Assembly (NCBI GenBank): GCA_024692955.1
Contig: JAILLW010000017.1
Span: 1-64,000 of the forward strand
DNA length: 64,000 nucleotides
Direction of reading: 5' to 3'
Origin: Lachnospiraceae bacterium
Lineage (GTDB): Bacteria > Bacillota > Clostridia > Lachnospirales > Lachnospiraceae
Shown: positions 47,935 to 60,400 of the stretch, piece after piece
Position numbering within the stretch: position 1 is the stretch's first letter
How the letters are laid out: each line of letters begins with the position of its first letter
Notes under the pieces: model-generated
Databases searched by the model: none
Seen by the model: the letters and a program-made list of their open reading frames with translations, nothing else
What the model was told of the DNA's origin: nothing
Translations under genes and position numbers: made by a program

Positions 47935-50900
47935 TTGGCTTTTACGCATTTACACGTCCATACGGAGTACTCTCTGCTGGACGGTTCCAATAAGATCACG
48001 GAATATGTAAAGAGGGCGAAAGAGCTCGGAATGACTTCCGCGGCGATCACGGATCACGGCGTGATGTACGGCGTGATCGATTTTTATAAGGAGTGTGTCG
48101 CTGCCGGGATCAGGCCGATCCTCGGCTGTGAGGTCTATGTAGCGCCGAATTCCCGTTTCGACAAGGAACTGACGGGGGGAGAGGAGCGCTATAACCATCT
48201 GATCCTCCTTGCCGAAAACAACGAGGGATACGCGAATCTGATGAAGATCGTATCCCGCGGCTTTACGGAAGGGTATTATTACAGACCCAGAGTGGACAAG
48301 GAGGTTCTCCGGGAGTTCCATAAGGGGCTCATCTGCCTTTCCGCCTGCCTTGCCGGTGAGATTCCGCGCTACATCCTGAAGGGCATGACGGATGAGGCGA
48401 GGCGGCTTGCGCTGGAATACCGGGAGATCTTCGGAGAGGGAAACTATTTTCTGGAGCTTCAGAACCACGGGCTTGAAGAACAGCAGCTCGTAAACATGGA
48501 GCTTCTTAAGATGTCAAAGGAGCTTTCAATCCCTCTCGTTGCCACGAATGATGTGCATTATACATACGCGGATGATGTAAAACCGCATGATATCCTGCTC
48601 TGCATCCAGACGGGCAAGCGCCTGTCCGACGAGGACCGGCTCCGCTATACGGGCGGCCAGTATTATTTAAAAAGCGAAGACGAGATGCGCCTCCTTTTTT
48701 CCTATGTGCCCGAGGCGCTTGAGAACACACAGAAGATCGCGGAACGCTGCAATGTTGAGATCGAGTTCGGCGTCACGAAGCTCCCGCATTTTGAGGTGCC
48801 GGAAGGATATGACTCCTGGACCTATCTCAATAAACTCTGTCTTGACGGCCTCAGGGAACGCTACGGCGATGAAAACGCTCCCGCGGGTGACACGAATGTC
48901 ACTTATAAGGAACGGCTCGACTATGAACTCTCCGTGATCCGGAAGATGGGTTATGTGGACTATTTCCTGATCGTCTGGGATTTCATCAATTACGCGAAAC
49001 AGAACGGGATAATGGTAGGCCCGGGACGCGGTTCGGCGGCAGGCTCCATCGTCTCCTACGCGCTGAAGATCACGAACATCGATCCGATCCGCTATAATCT
49101 CCTGTTTGAGCGGTTCCTGAATCCGGAGCGGGTGTCGATGCCGGATATCGATATCGATTTCTGCTATGAGCGGAGGCAGGAGGTCATCGATTACGTAAGC
49201 CGTAAATACGGTCCGGAAAAGGTCGTACAGATCGTAACCTTCGGAACTCTGGCGGCCCGGGGTGTGATCCGCGATGTGGGCCGGGTGATGGATCTTAGCT
49301 ACGCCGAGGCATCCAATATCGCGAAGATGATCCCGAACGAGATCGGGATCACCATCGACAAGGCCCTGAAAATGAATCCCGATCTCCGGAACCTCTATGA
49401 GACGAGGAGCGAGATCCGGGAACTCATCGATATGTCGAAGCGGCTTGAGGGTCTTCCGAGACATACCTCGATGCACGCGGCGGGCGTGGTGATCTGCTCA
49501 CGGGCGGCCGAGGAACTGGTACCTCTTTCAAGGGGAGCGGACGGCGCCATCACCACCCAGTTCACGATGACGACCATCGAGGAACTCGGGCTTCTGAAGA
49601 TGGACTTTCTCGGACTCCGGACCCTTACCGTGATCCGGGACTGCCTGAAGCTGGTGAAGGAGCAGCACGGTGTATCGATCGATATCGATCACCTCAATAT
49701 GGAAGACAAGGCGGTATACGACGAGATCGGAACGGGCAGGACGGACGGCGTGTTCCAGCTTGAAAGTGCCGGAATGAAGGCATTCATGAAGGAACTGAAG
49801 CCTTCGACACTGGAGGATATCATCGCCGGCGTATCCCTTTACCGGCCGGGCCCGATGGATTTCATCCCCGCTTATATAAAGGGAAAGAACAGCGGCAATG
49901 TCCAATACCTCTGCCCGGAGCTTGAGCCGATCCTTTCGCCGACCTACGGCTGCATCGTATATCAGGAGCAGGTAATGCAGATCGTAAGGGATCTCGGGGG
50001 CTATACCCTCGGGCGCTCGGACCTTGTAAGAAGGGCGATGTCCAAGAAGAAGCAGTCCGTTATGGAAAAGGAGCGGGCGAATTTCATCTACGGGAACGAA
50101 GAAGAGAACGTGCCGGGCTGCGTATCCCGCGGGGTATCGGAGGATGTGGCGGCATCGATCTTCGATCAGATGATGGATTTCGCGAATTACGCCTTCAACA
50201 AATCGCACGCGGCCTGCTACGCCGTGGTGGCTTATCAGACAGCCTATCTGAAGCATTACTATCCGGCGGAATTTATGGCGGCGCTCATGACTTCCGTGAT
50301 CGATAATTCAACGAAGGTGGCTTCCTATATCCTGGTCAGCAAATCAATGGGGATCAGGATCCTGCCGCCGGATATCAATTCTTCCGAGAAGGCATTTTCC
50401 GTGGACGGCGGCGCGATCCGTTATGCTCTGACCGCCATCAAGGCGGTGGGGCGCCCGACCATCGATGCCATCATCGAGGAGAGGAACGTAAGGGGCCCCT
50501 TCACGAACATCCAGGATTTTGTGACACGCATGTCAGATAAGGATGTGAACAAGAAGGCGGTTGAAAACTTTATCAAGGCAGGCGCCTTTGACGGACTGGG
50601 CGGTACTCGCAAGCAGTTTATGTGCGTCTACTCGATGCTGATCGATCAGGCCACTCATGATAAGAAGAGCAATATGGCCGGCCAGATGAGCCTCTTCGAC
50701 CTGGTGGGTGCGGAGGAAAAGGAATCCTTCGAGATCAGCCTTCCCCCGGTGGGAGAATATGACAAGGATATGCTCCTTTCCTTTGAAAAGGAAGTCCTCG
50801 GGATCTATGTGAGCGGACACCCTCTCGAAGGAGTGCAGGAGATCTGGAACAAGGGGATCACGAATACCACGGCGGATTTCATTCTTGACGAGGAGACGGA

Positions 50901-51453
50901 CAGCTGCATCGCGAAGGATAACGCGGCGGCCGTTGTCGGCGGGATCATCGCGGAAAAGACCGTCAAATACACGAAGAACGATAAGGTCATGGCGTTCATC
51001 ACCCTTGAGGATCTTCTCGGAAGCATGGAGGTCATCGTTTTTCCGAACTGCTATGAGCAGTATTCGGCGAAGCTTACCGAGGACAGCAAGGTCTTTATTA
51101 CGGGAAGGGTATCTCTGGAGGCGGACAAAAACGGAAAACTGATCGCTGACAGGATCGTTTCCTTTGACGAACTTCCGCGGATCCTCTGGGTAAAGTTTCC
51201 GGATGAGGAGAGCTTCGAAAAGAGCAGGGAAGCACTCACGCAGCGGCTTACCATTACGGGCGGAAATGACGGTGCCGTCGTTTATATCGAAAAGACCAGA
51301 GCGATCAGACCGATACCCGGTGTTACCTCGGTGGGGATCACGGAGGAACTCATCAGGGAGTTAAAGGATAAATACAAGGAGGAGAGCATAAAGCTCACCG
51401 CGGATCTTTCAAGACTGAAAAATCCCGCTCCCGGAAGGAGCTTTTCGAAATAA
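47935..51453 (+). CDS. dnaE: DNA polymerase III subunit alpha
   Basis: PHP start FTHLHVHTEYSLLDG, VGPGRGSAAGS, MPDIDIDFCYERR, SHAACYAVVAYQTAYLKHYYPAEFMAALM; TTG start with AAAGGGGG RBS. Confidence 0.97.
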   Translation: MAFTHLHVHTEYSLLDGSNKITEYVKRAKELGMTSAAITDHGVMYGVIDFYKECVAAGIRPILGCEVYVAPNSRFDKELTGGEERYNHLILLAENNEGYANLMKIVSRGFTEGYYYRPRVDKEVLREFHKGLICLSACLAGEIPRYILKGMTDEARRLALEYREIFGEGNYFLELQNHGLEEQQLVNMELLKMSKELSIPLVATNDVHYTYADDVKPHDILLCIQTGKRLSDEDRLRYTGGQYYLKSEDEMRLLFSYVPEALENTQKIAERCNVEIEFGVTKLPHFEVPEGYDSWTYLNKLCLDGLRERYGDENAPAGDTNVTYKERLDYELSVIRKMGYVDYFLIVWDFINYAKQNGIMVGPGRGSAAGSIVSYALKITNIDPIRYNLLFERFLNPERVSMPDIDIDFCYERRQEVIDYVSRKYGPEKVVQIVTFGTLAARGVIRDVGRVMDLSYAEASNIAKMIPNEIGITIDKALKMNPDLRNLYETRSEIRELIDMSKRLEGLPRHTSMHAAGVVICSRAAEELVPLSRGADGAITTQFTMTTIEELGLLKMDFLGLRTLTVIRDCLKLVKEQHGVSIDIDHLNMEDKAVYDEIGTGRTDGVFQLESAGMKAFMKELKPSTLEDIIAGVSLYRPGPMDFIPAYIKGKNSGNVQYLCPELEPILSPTYGCIVYQEQVMQIVRDLGGYTLGRSDLVRRAMSKKKQSVMEKERANFIYGNEEENVPGCVSRGVSEDVAASIFDQMMDFANYAFNKSHAACYAVVAYQTAYLKHYYPAEFMAALMTSVIDNSTKVASYILVSKSMGIRILPPDINSSEKAFSVDGGAIRYALTAIKAVGRPTIDAIIEERNVRGPFTNIQDFVTRMSDKDVNKKAVENFIKAGAFDGLGGTRKQFMCVYSMLIDQATHDKKSNMAGQMSLFDLVGAEEKESFEISLPPVGEYDKDMLLSFEKEVLGIYVSGHPLEGVQEIWNKGITNTTADFILDEETDSCIAKDNAAAVVGGIIAEKTVKYTKNDKVMAFITLEDLLGSMEVIVFPNCYEQYSAKLTEDSKVFITGRVSLEADKNGKLIADRIVSFDELPRILWVKFPDEESFEKSREALTQRLTITGGNDGAVVYIEKTRAIRPIPGVTSVGITEELIRELKDKYKEESIKLTADLSRLKNPAPGRSFSK

Positions 51454-51469
51454 GGTGCGGGCTTTTTAA

Positions 51470-52465
<996 letters not shown>

Positions 52466-52473
52466 GGGTATCC

Positions 52474-53292
52474 ATGATAACGAGCAGTCAGAATCCGTCG
52501 GTTCGGTATTTAAAGGAGCTTCGTGACCGGCCGAAAGCAAGAGATGCCGAAGGAAGATTCCTCGCGGAAGGAGTGAAGATGTTCCTCGAGGCGCCGGAAC
52601 ACCTCATCGAGGAGGTGTGGCTTCGGGAAGGCTTTTCGGAAGGCTCCGGTCCGGAGGCGGGAGTAAGGGGCGAAGATTTTGTTTCCTCCTGCCTTGCGAA
52701 AGCAGAAGATCTCCGGGCGCGCGGGGTGAAAACGGAGACCCTCTCCGAAGGGCTTTTTTCGAAGATCTCGGATACGAAGACTCCGCAGGGGATCCTTTTT
52801 GTATGCAGAAAGCCTTTCCGGACCGTTGAGGAGATGCTTGAGCGAAAAGACGCCAGAAATCTTCTTTTTCTTGAGGACCTGCAGGATCCGGGAAACCTCG
52901 GGACGATCATAAGGACGGCGGAAGGAGCCGGAATCCGGGGAATACTGATGACGGAGGGCTGTGTCGATCTTTTCAATCCAAAGGTGGTCCGGGCCACGAT
53001 GGGATCGCTCTTTCGGGTGCCGGTCCTTAAGACGAAAGAGCCGGCAGAGCTTATTTCGGAATTGAAGAGGAAGGGCTTTCAGATCCTTGCATCCCGTCTC
53101 GACGGGGCCGTTTCCTATGACGAAGCGGACTATTCGGGAGAAAGTGTGATCCTCATCGGAAACGAAGCGAGGGGACTCAGTGAAGAGATGTCGAAGGAAA
53201 GTGACATTCGTGTCATAATCCCGATGAAGGGAAGCCTTGAGAGCCTGAATGCGGCGGTGGCCGCGGCGCTGCTCATGTACAGGGCAAGATAA
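52474..53292 (+). CDS. TrmH-family RNA methyltransferase
   Basis: LEDLQDPGNLGTIIRTAEGAG, ILIGNEARGLSEE, IPMKGSLESLNAAVAAALLMY. Confidence 0.92.
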   Translation: MITSSQNPSVRYLKELRDRPKARDAEGRFLAEGVKMFLEAPEHLIEEVWLREGFSEGSGPEAGVRGEDFVSSCLAKAEDLRARGVKTETLSEGLFSKISDTKTPQGILFVCRKPFRTVEEMLERKDARNLLFLEDLQDPGNLGTIIRTAEGAGIRGILMTEGCVDLFNPKVVRATMGSLFRVPVLKTKEPAELISELKRKGFQILASRLDGAVSYDEADYSGESVILIGNEARGLSEEMSKESDIRVIIPMKGSLESLNAAVAAALLMYRAR

Positions 53293-53312
53293 GAGATAAG
53301 GAGAAAACATTT

Positions 53313-54107
53313 ATGGTAATCGGATTTATCGGACTCGGAAATATGGCATCCGCAATGATCGGCGGGATTCTCGGAAACGGCCTTGCGGCCCCGGAGGAGA
53401 TCCTCGGGAGCGCCCGGACGAAGGAGACCTGTGAGAGGATCAAAAAGGAATATGAGATCGAGACCACAACGGACAACGTCATGGTGGCGTCCAACGCGGA
53501 TATCCTGTTCCTTGCGGTAAAGCCCCAGATGTTTCCGGAGGTGCTCTCACCCATCGCGGGAGTCGTCAAAAAGGATGCGCTGATCGTGAGCATAGCGGCC
53601 GGAAGGAGTCTGAAGACGATGAAGGAGATCTTCGGTCAGAACGCGAAGCTCATCCGGCTGATGCCCAATACGCCCGCCCTGGTCAATGAAGGCTGCACGG
53701 CGGTATGCCCGAATGAAAACGTGAGCCAGACGGATCTTGAAAAAGTGCTTAAGATCTGCCGTTCGTTTGGCACCGCGGAGGTGATCCCGGAGCGGCTGAT
53801 CGATGCGTTCAGCGCCGTTGCGGGCTGTTCGCCGGCCTATGTGTTCATGTTCATAGAAGCGCTGGCCGATGCCGGCGTGAAGGCGGGAATTCCGAGGGAC
53901 AAGGCCTACCGTTTTGCCTCCCAGGCCGTTCTCGGCTCGGCGAAGCTTCAGCTTGCCACCGGGAAGCATCCCGGCGAACTGAAGGATATGGTCTGCTCGC
54001 CCGGCGGAACCACCATCGAAGCCGTACAGGTCCTCGAAAACATGGGACTCCGGGCCGCCGTGATGGAGGCGGTGGAGGCCGCGGTGGAAAAGGCGAAGAG
54101 GATCTGA
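53313..54107 (+). CDS. proC: Pyrroline-5-carboxylate reductase
   Basis: IGFIGLGNMASAMIGG, RLMPNTPALVNEG, CSPAYVFMFIEALADAGVKAG, SPGGTTIEAV. Confidence 0.95.
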   Translation: MVIGFIGLGNMASAMIGGILGNGLAAPEEILGSARTKETCERIKKEYEIETTTDNVMVASNADILFLAVKPQMFPEVLSPIAGVVKKDALIVSIAAGRSLKTMKEIFGQNAKLIRLMPNTPALVNEGCTAVCPNENVSQTDLEKVLKICRSFGTAEVIPERLIDAFSAVAGCSPAYVFMFIEALADAGVKAGIPRDKAYRFASQAVLGSAKLQLATGKHPGELKDMVCSPGGTTIEAVQVLENMGLRAAVMEAVEAAVEKAKRI

Positions 54108-54129
54108 GATTCTCCGCCAAATGTGTCAA

Positions 54130-54230
54130 CTTCCCACCAAATGGGCGGAAGAGCTGAAAAAGTGGGAACAATTGATCGGGGACTTCCCACCAAATGGGCG
54201 GAGAAACCGAAAAGGTGGGAACATTTGCAG
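54130..54230. repeat. Two copies of about 53-bp repeat with TTCCCACC/GGTGGGAA hairpin arms
   Basis: CTTCCCACCAAATGGGCGGA...GTGGGAACA begins at 54130 and 54183. Confidence 0.85.
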
Positions 54231-54249
54231 GAAAACCACCCACCAAATA

Positions 54250-54310
54250 ACCGAATAAACATCAAAAACAACCGAATAGAAATGAAAAACAACCGATTAA
54301 AAGATAACGG
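54250..54310. repeat. Three 21-bp tandem units (ACCGA(A/T)TAA...AACA)
   Basis: ACCGA(A/T)TA starts at 54250, 54271 and 54292. Confidence 0.8.
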
Positions 54311-54319
54311 TTGTTTTTT
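54285..54319 (+). terminator. Rho-independent terminator (proC side)
   Basis: AAAAACAACCG-(11 nt)-CGGTTGTTTTT T. Confidence 0.75.
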
Positions 54320-54466
54320 AATGCTTTTCGGCCGATACTATTTTTATATGCGCGCCTTTTTATGGAGGAACATCCTCCAAATGACAGACAAAGCAAATTC
54401 CACAGACAAAATCAATTGCAATATTCATGGAACAGTCTGAAATCACAACACTCAGGAGGTGGCAGT

Positions 54467-57400
54467 ATGTCGAAGCTTAGGAAAGCATTATCCATGATCA
54501 TGATGGTCATTATGGTCCTGACTTTTGCGGCGGAGCCCGCGTATGCGGCGACGCTGAAAGGGGCGGGAACCGGTGACGGTGAGATCCGGGGAGAAGAAGG
54601 CTCCGTAACAGGTGAGGATGACTTCTTTGACGCCGACGGGGAGACAGCCCCGGAGATATCGGATGAAATTTCCGAAGAAAGCCTGACGGGCGAAGACGCT
54701 GAGATCACGGAAGATCTCATCATAACGGATCATCACGACGATGCTCTCAAAGATCCGGAAGAGGTGCACAAGCACTGCGTATGCTGCGCGGATGACTGCA
54801 CCGGAGAAGGGCATAACAAAGATCAGGTATGGCAGGCGTGGGATTCCGAGACGGCGCTTCCGACCTCACAGGGTTATTACTATCTGACGAAGAATGTAGA
54901 GCTTCAAAGATATGCAGAACTTCCGGACGGAATCTGCCTCTGTCTGAACGGACATACGATCAACACGAATACGAAACATATATCTTGTTCCGATTCGAAT
55001 GGAACGATCACCATATGCAACTGCCAAAACACAGGCGGGATCGTACAGGGAGAGATAGCAAGTCTCGACTCGAGCTACAGCACGGATTGCATGATCTCTG
55101 CTCCGAAAGAGCTTTATCTCTATAACGTCACGATGACTTCCGAAAATTACTTTGACGCGCTGATCAAGTATGCTGATAGTGCTAAGCTATCATCGGTGTA
55201 TCTCGACGGTTGTAAGCTTACCAATACGAACTACCATTACCCTGACACATCCGCTATTCGGGCGATCAATCTGTGTAAGGGCGCAGGGGATATTACGATC
55301 CTGAATTCCGAGCTGACCGCTTCCTCAACCGATGCCTCTAACGGCTCATTTCAAGTACGCGCGATCGATCTCAGCGAAGGGGCAGGGAAGGTTACGATCA
55401 AGAACTCCGGAATAACGGCATCTGCTGACTCAACTAAGAAAGTCTATGGCATATACGCCGGAAATTATACCGGTAGCTATGAGTATCCCATTAGAGACGG
55501 ATTCACCATGAAGGACAGCACGGTCAGCGTAACGGGAAAAGACACCTGCTTCGGCTGCATCATCGCGGATGATCACAATACAGAGGATGTCAATGAAAGC
55601 AATTCCGTTACCATAGACCACAGCACCATAACCATGGAACAGAATGGGCCGTCCAGTGTATACGGTTTTCAGGTGTCAGGAAACTGCTTCTTTAAGGATT
55701 CGACCATTAACGTGACCACGTCAGGGGATGGTGAATCGACCGCCGAGTCAGATGCTATCGGTATATGGAATACATACTGGGCATCGAACGCCGAACAGGT
55801 GGCAGACATTTCTCTTGACAAGACTGTGATAAATGTAGTGAACAATAGCACCGCGGTCACCTATACGGCGAGCGGAATCTTGCAGTACATTGGCGATCTG
55901 ACGGTCGCAAACGGTTCCGTGATCACGGTTACCAACGAGAATAACGGTAAAGGATACGGAATCTGGGGGCAATCCAAATCATTAAGATCCATTACCGGTT
56001 CAACAATCAGTGGCCAAACCTACGGTGTTTTCTCCTCGGCAGTCCAGAGCGGATCCTGTGATACTGCCATCTGGGACATCAGCGGCAGCACGATTCATGC
56101 GACGGACAGTTACGGAGTCTACTGCGGAGATTACTATATGGGACGGGATATCGTTTATTTAAGCGGAGACTGCGATATCACCGGCGGCAAGGGAGGCATT
56201 TATATTCACAGGGCATCGAATCCCGGACTCTATGCCTCATCCTATGTCGAGGGAACGGCGCTTAGCCCCGGAGAAGGACACGGGGTAACTGTTTACTATG
56301 GAAACACAAATTACAGCGCGGGCACTCAGGTAGTCAACGGAGGTATGAGTCAGGCTCTGGTCGGGAAACTGAACCTCAGCTATCCGACGGGATGGACGAT
56401 CGACAAAGACGGTAAGATGGTGGCACCGACCATGTATAAGGTCACGCTTTCCACAAAGCATCCGACTGCGCAGTACCCGGGTTCCGTGAAAGCAACTGCC
56501 AACGGTAAGGAAGGCTATTCCGAATTGCAAGTACCCGCAGGCGCTGAGGTTACTTTGACTGCCAAAGCGAATACTTTTTACTCATTCGACCGTTGGGAGG
56601 TGACAGCCGGAGGAGCGGTATTAAGCAGCACGACGGAGGAAACGGCGACCTTTACCATGCCGGCAACGGCTGTGAAGATCACCGGGCATTTCAAAGATAC
56701 TCCGTATTATACGCTTACCTGCGCGCCGGGGCGTTATGCCGCGGAAACAGACAGTGAGACCTACAAGGTTTATGAGACTTTTACAGATGGTGAATTAGTC
56801 AACCCTTATAGTCAGCTGAATTATACGCGCGAAGGCTATACACAGACGGGATGGTCAAAAAGTGAAGACGGTTCCACCTGTGACTGGAATAATCTGCACC
56901 CCCGGATCAAGTATTCCGAAATGACCGGAAATATGACCATATATCCTTACTGGAAAGCGGATACGGCTGTCACATATCTCGCGGGAGATTACGGTGTTTC
57001 GCCGAACGGTGTTACCACGGTAACCGATCCCAAGAAACCCGGTCAGACGCTTAAGATCCGGTCCGCCCTTTTCATGAGGGAAGGCTATACACAGACGGCC
57101 TGGAGGACGGAACCGGACGGTTCTTCGGGTACGAAGTACTCCTTTGATTCGAACTACACCACAGAGGAAGATCTGACCCTTTATCCCGAATGGGAGGCGG
57201 ACAGTACGATCACCTACCATTCCAATTCAGACTATCTTTCGGATACCGAGTATATTCAGTCAAAGCCGTATGATCAGAACGTGAAGATCAAAGGCGATGT
57301 GTTCGGAAATACCAGACAGACCTTTCTCGGATGGAGTACATCAGCGCTCGGAAATGTGGAGTATCGGCAGGGATATCCCTATTCCGATAATGAAGACCTG

Positions 57401-60400
57401 GAATTATGGGCCGTATGGATGGATAAAACCTATGCCCTGTGGGTTGGTGATACACAGGTGGATGAGGCAAACAAGGATAACATCTTCGGTGACGGAACAG
57501 CTTCCTTTGACCCCGCTACCGGTACGCTCCGCTTATCGGGCGCTGCGATCAGCGCCTGCACCGGATACGACCCCGGGGATTATGATGTCGCGAAATACTG
57601 CGGCATTCTGGTGCTTGGGTCACTGGATGATGTCGGAGGAACTCTGGAAGCCGATTATACGATCCCCCATCTGAAAATAGAAGTAACCGGCACGAATACG
57701 GTGAATCCGGATTATGCCGGCGCCCCGGAATCTTCCGAAAAATACGGGATCGCTGCTTACCATGCCGCAGTTACGGTCTGCGGGGAAGGTACGCTTACGG
57801 TCGGTGCGAATGGCGATGGCAACAAGGTTGACTGCGCGCTTGGCGCTGCCATATACGAAAATGATCAGGCTGAGACGAGGAAACTTCCGGCCATCCGGAT
57901 CACCGGCAGTCCGACGCTTAATCTTTACGGAATTTCCTACGGGATAGCGGTCGTGGCAGATGCGGCACGCTATGTTGACGGGCTCGCAGTCGACGGCGGT
58001 ACGGTCAATGCCACGGCTTCCGGAGACGCCGCGAGCGGCATTCTGATACAGGTAAGGCAGGCTGCCGGCGTGACATTAAACGGAGGAGCCCTGAATGCGA
58101 CAACGACCGGCGGCACTGCACTTTTCGATGACAGGCTTTCCTATCCGGAAGCCATATATGTAAATGCGCAGGAAGGAAACGGGGTACAGGTAAAAGGCGG
58201 AACCCTCACATTAACGAACAGCGGCACCGCAGGATACGGAATTAACGCGGACTGCTGGCACTGGGATGGTGATGAAGATCCGATCTACGGATTCCGCTAT
58301 GAAGCAGGCGCTGTTACGATCACAGGCAAGGACGGAGCCATGAAGGCGGTTGATACAGCCGGATCTGAAGAATACTATGAGTATCTGATCCCCGTATTTC
58401 TGAATGATGACGCCACAGTTATGGCGGGAGAAACCGCAGAGACTGCCGGGGAAGTGACTGATTTTGCGTCAGCTTATGCCGGATACAAATATGCAAAGAT
58501 CCGGGGCGGCGTATTGCCTCCGGCCACTTATCTCCGGCTGGGCGATCAGGAGGTAAAGGACGTAGCGCTTGAAGGGGAAGTATGGAGTTATGCTCCTGCC
58601 ACGGCGACCCTGACGCTTACCGATTATGACGGGGACAGCCTGTATACCGATGATTTTGGTTCCTACGGGCTGTATGCGCCCGGCGATCTTACGATCAATC
58701 TGATCGGTAATTCCTCCATCGGAACCTCTGACAGCGGACTTCCGGGCGAGGGGATCGACTGTTACGGGGATCTTACCTTTACCGGAAGCGGCAGCCTGGA
58801 TGTCTGGGGATCGGATATCGGTATTTACGCATTCGGCTTGCTGACCGTTGACGGACCGGCAATCAGCAGTAATGCAGACAGATTCGCGATATCCGCCGGT
58901 ACGATCGAGATGAATTCTGGTTATCTTAATGCGGAGACAACGATGGATCTCGACGATGATGAGGAAGACTATGCCGTTTACTCTCATTACGGCGTCACGG
59001 TAAACGGCGGTGAGATCGTCGCGAAGGCGAGAAACTTCGGCATAGGCATCATGGATTCCGGAAAATTCATACTGAATGACGGTTCCGTTTCCGCATACGC
59101 GACCGGAGGAGATGATCCTGCGTCGATATGCGATGACAGATATATCGATATCATCGCGCTCCTTGTATCCGACGGAAATGATGAGAATAACGGCGACGGA
59201 GTTATGAATATCGAGGTCAACGGAGGAACTCTCTACGCCTGCGGATATAATGAGGGCGCGCGGTGTGATGATGATTACATACAAAGAGACGGATCCGTAA
59301 AGCTGATCTCCGCAAGGACGGAAGAGGATGCGTATCTGAACCCTGCGATCTGGACACTGGGCGATTTCATTATGAACGGCGGCGATCTTTACGCGGAATC
59401 GGAGTTTGAAGTGATCGAGAACGGCGCGAGAGGATGCGACTTTATCATGAACGGCGGAAGCGTCGAAGCAAACGCCAGGTCTGAAGTGCCGAATACCGCA
59501 ACGGGAGGAGATTTCACCATATGGTATTACAATATCAGGATCAACGGCGGAGTATTAACGCTTAACGGAGCAAATATCGGATTAAGGTCTGCTGACGGGG
59601 GCGAGATCAGTATGAACGGCGGAAGCCTTCTCATCGATCTTTCGGAGCCGCAAAGCGGAAAGACGAACTACGCGACTTATGGGATGCTTGAGGCGGGCAT
59701 GCCTTTCTTCCGCTACAGGACCGCCAAGGATGCGCCCTACACTCTGAAAAACGGTTCGGAAAACATCAACTGCCCGAACCTTAAGAATACCTACCTTGAG
59801 ATCGCAGCGATCAGCACGGTAACTTACAAACCGGGAGAGTACGGCACGGGCGATGATGTGACCGAAGCGAAGATCGAAGGTATGCCGCTCACGCTTGCGG
59901 ATGCCCTCTTTACCAGAGACGGACACGTGCAGACCGGCTGGTCGAAAACAGATGGTGGAGCCAGGGATTACGATCTTAAGGGAACCTATACGAATGATGT
60001 ATCCGTAACCCTCTATCCTGAATGGTGCGTGGCCGTGACTCTGACCTATGCGCCCGGGACGGGATGCACCGGAGAAACCTATGAGGATCCCGTTGCGAGC
60101 GGAGCGAGCACAGTCTTAAGAGGTGCGACTTATACGAAGGACGGTCATATACAGACAGGATGGACGACTGTCGAAGACGGCAATAAAGAATATGACCTTG
60201 AGGGGACCGCGACGTTCAGTACCGCGAAGACGCTGTATCCTGCTTGGAGTGATGAGATCACGATCACCTATGAAAAGGGAAGAGCCGGAAGCGGAGATAC
60301 GGTCGAAGAGCCGGCAACCCCCGGAAGCGACTATACGTTAAGGGGAGCCCTCTTTACCAGAAGCGGCTACAAGCAGACGGGCTGGGCGCTCACTGACGGC

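Noticed and set aside
53851-54292. Minus-strand ORFs with repeated PPIWWEV motif (53851-54246 and 53948-54292)
   Set aside because: Motif arises from translation of the 53-bp DNA repeat and runs antisense into proC; no support as a protein.
54130-54310. Possible CRISPR array or short-repeat immunity locus
   Set aside because: Repeat length and spacer structure do not fit; units degenerate and no cas genes nearby.
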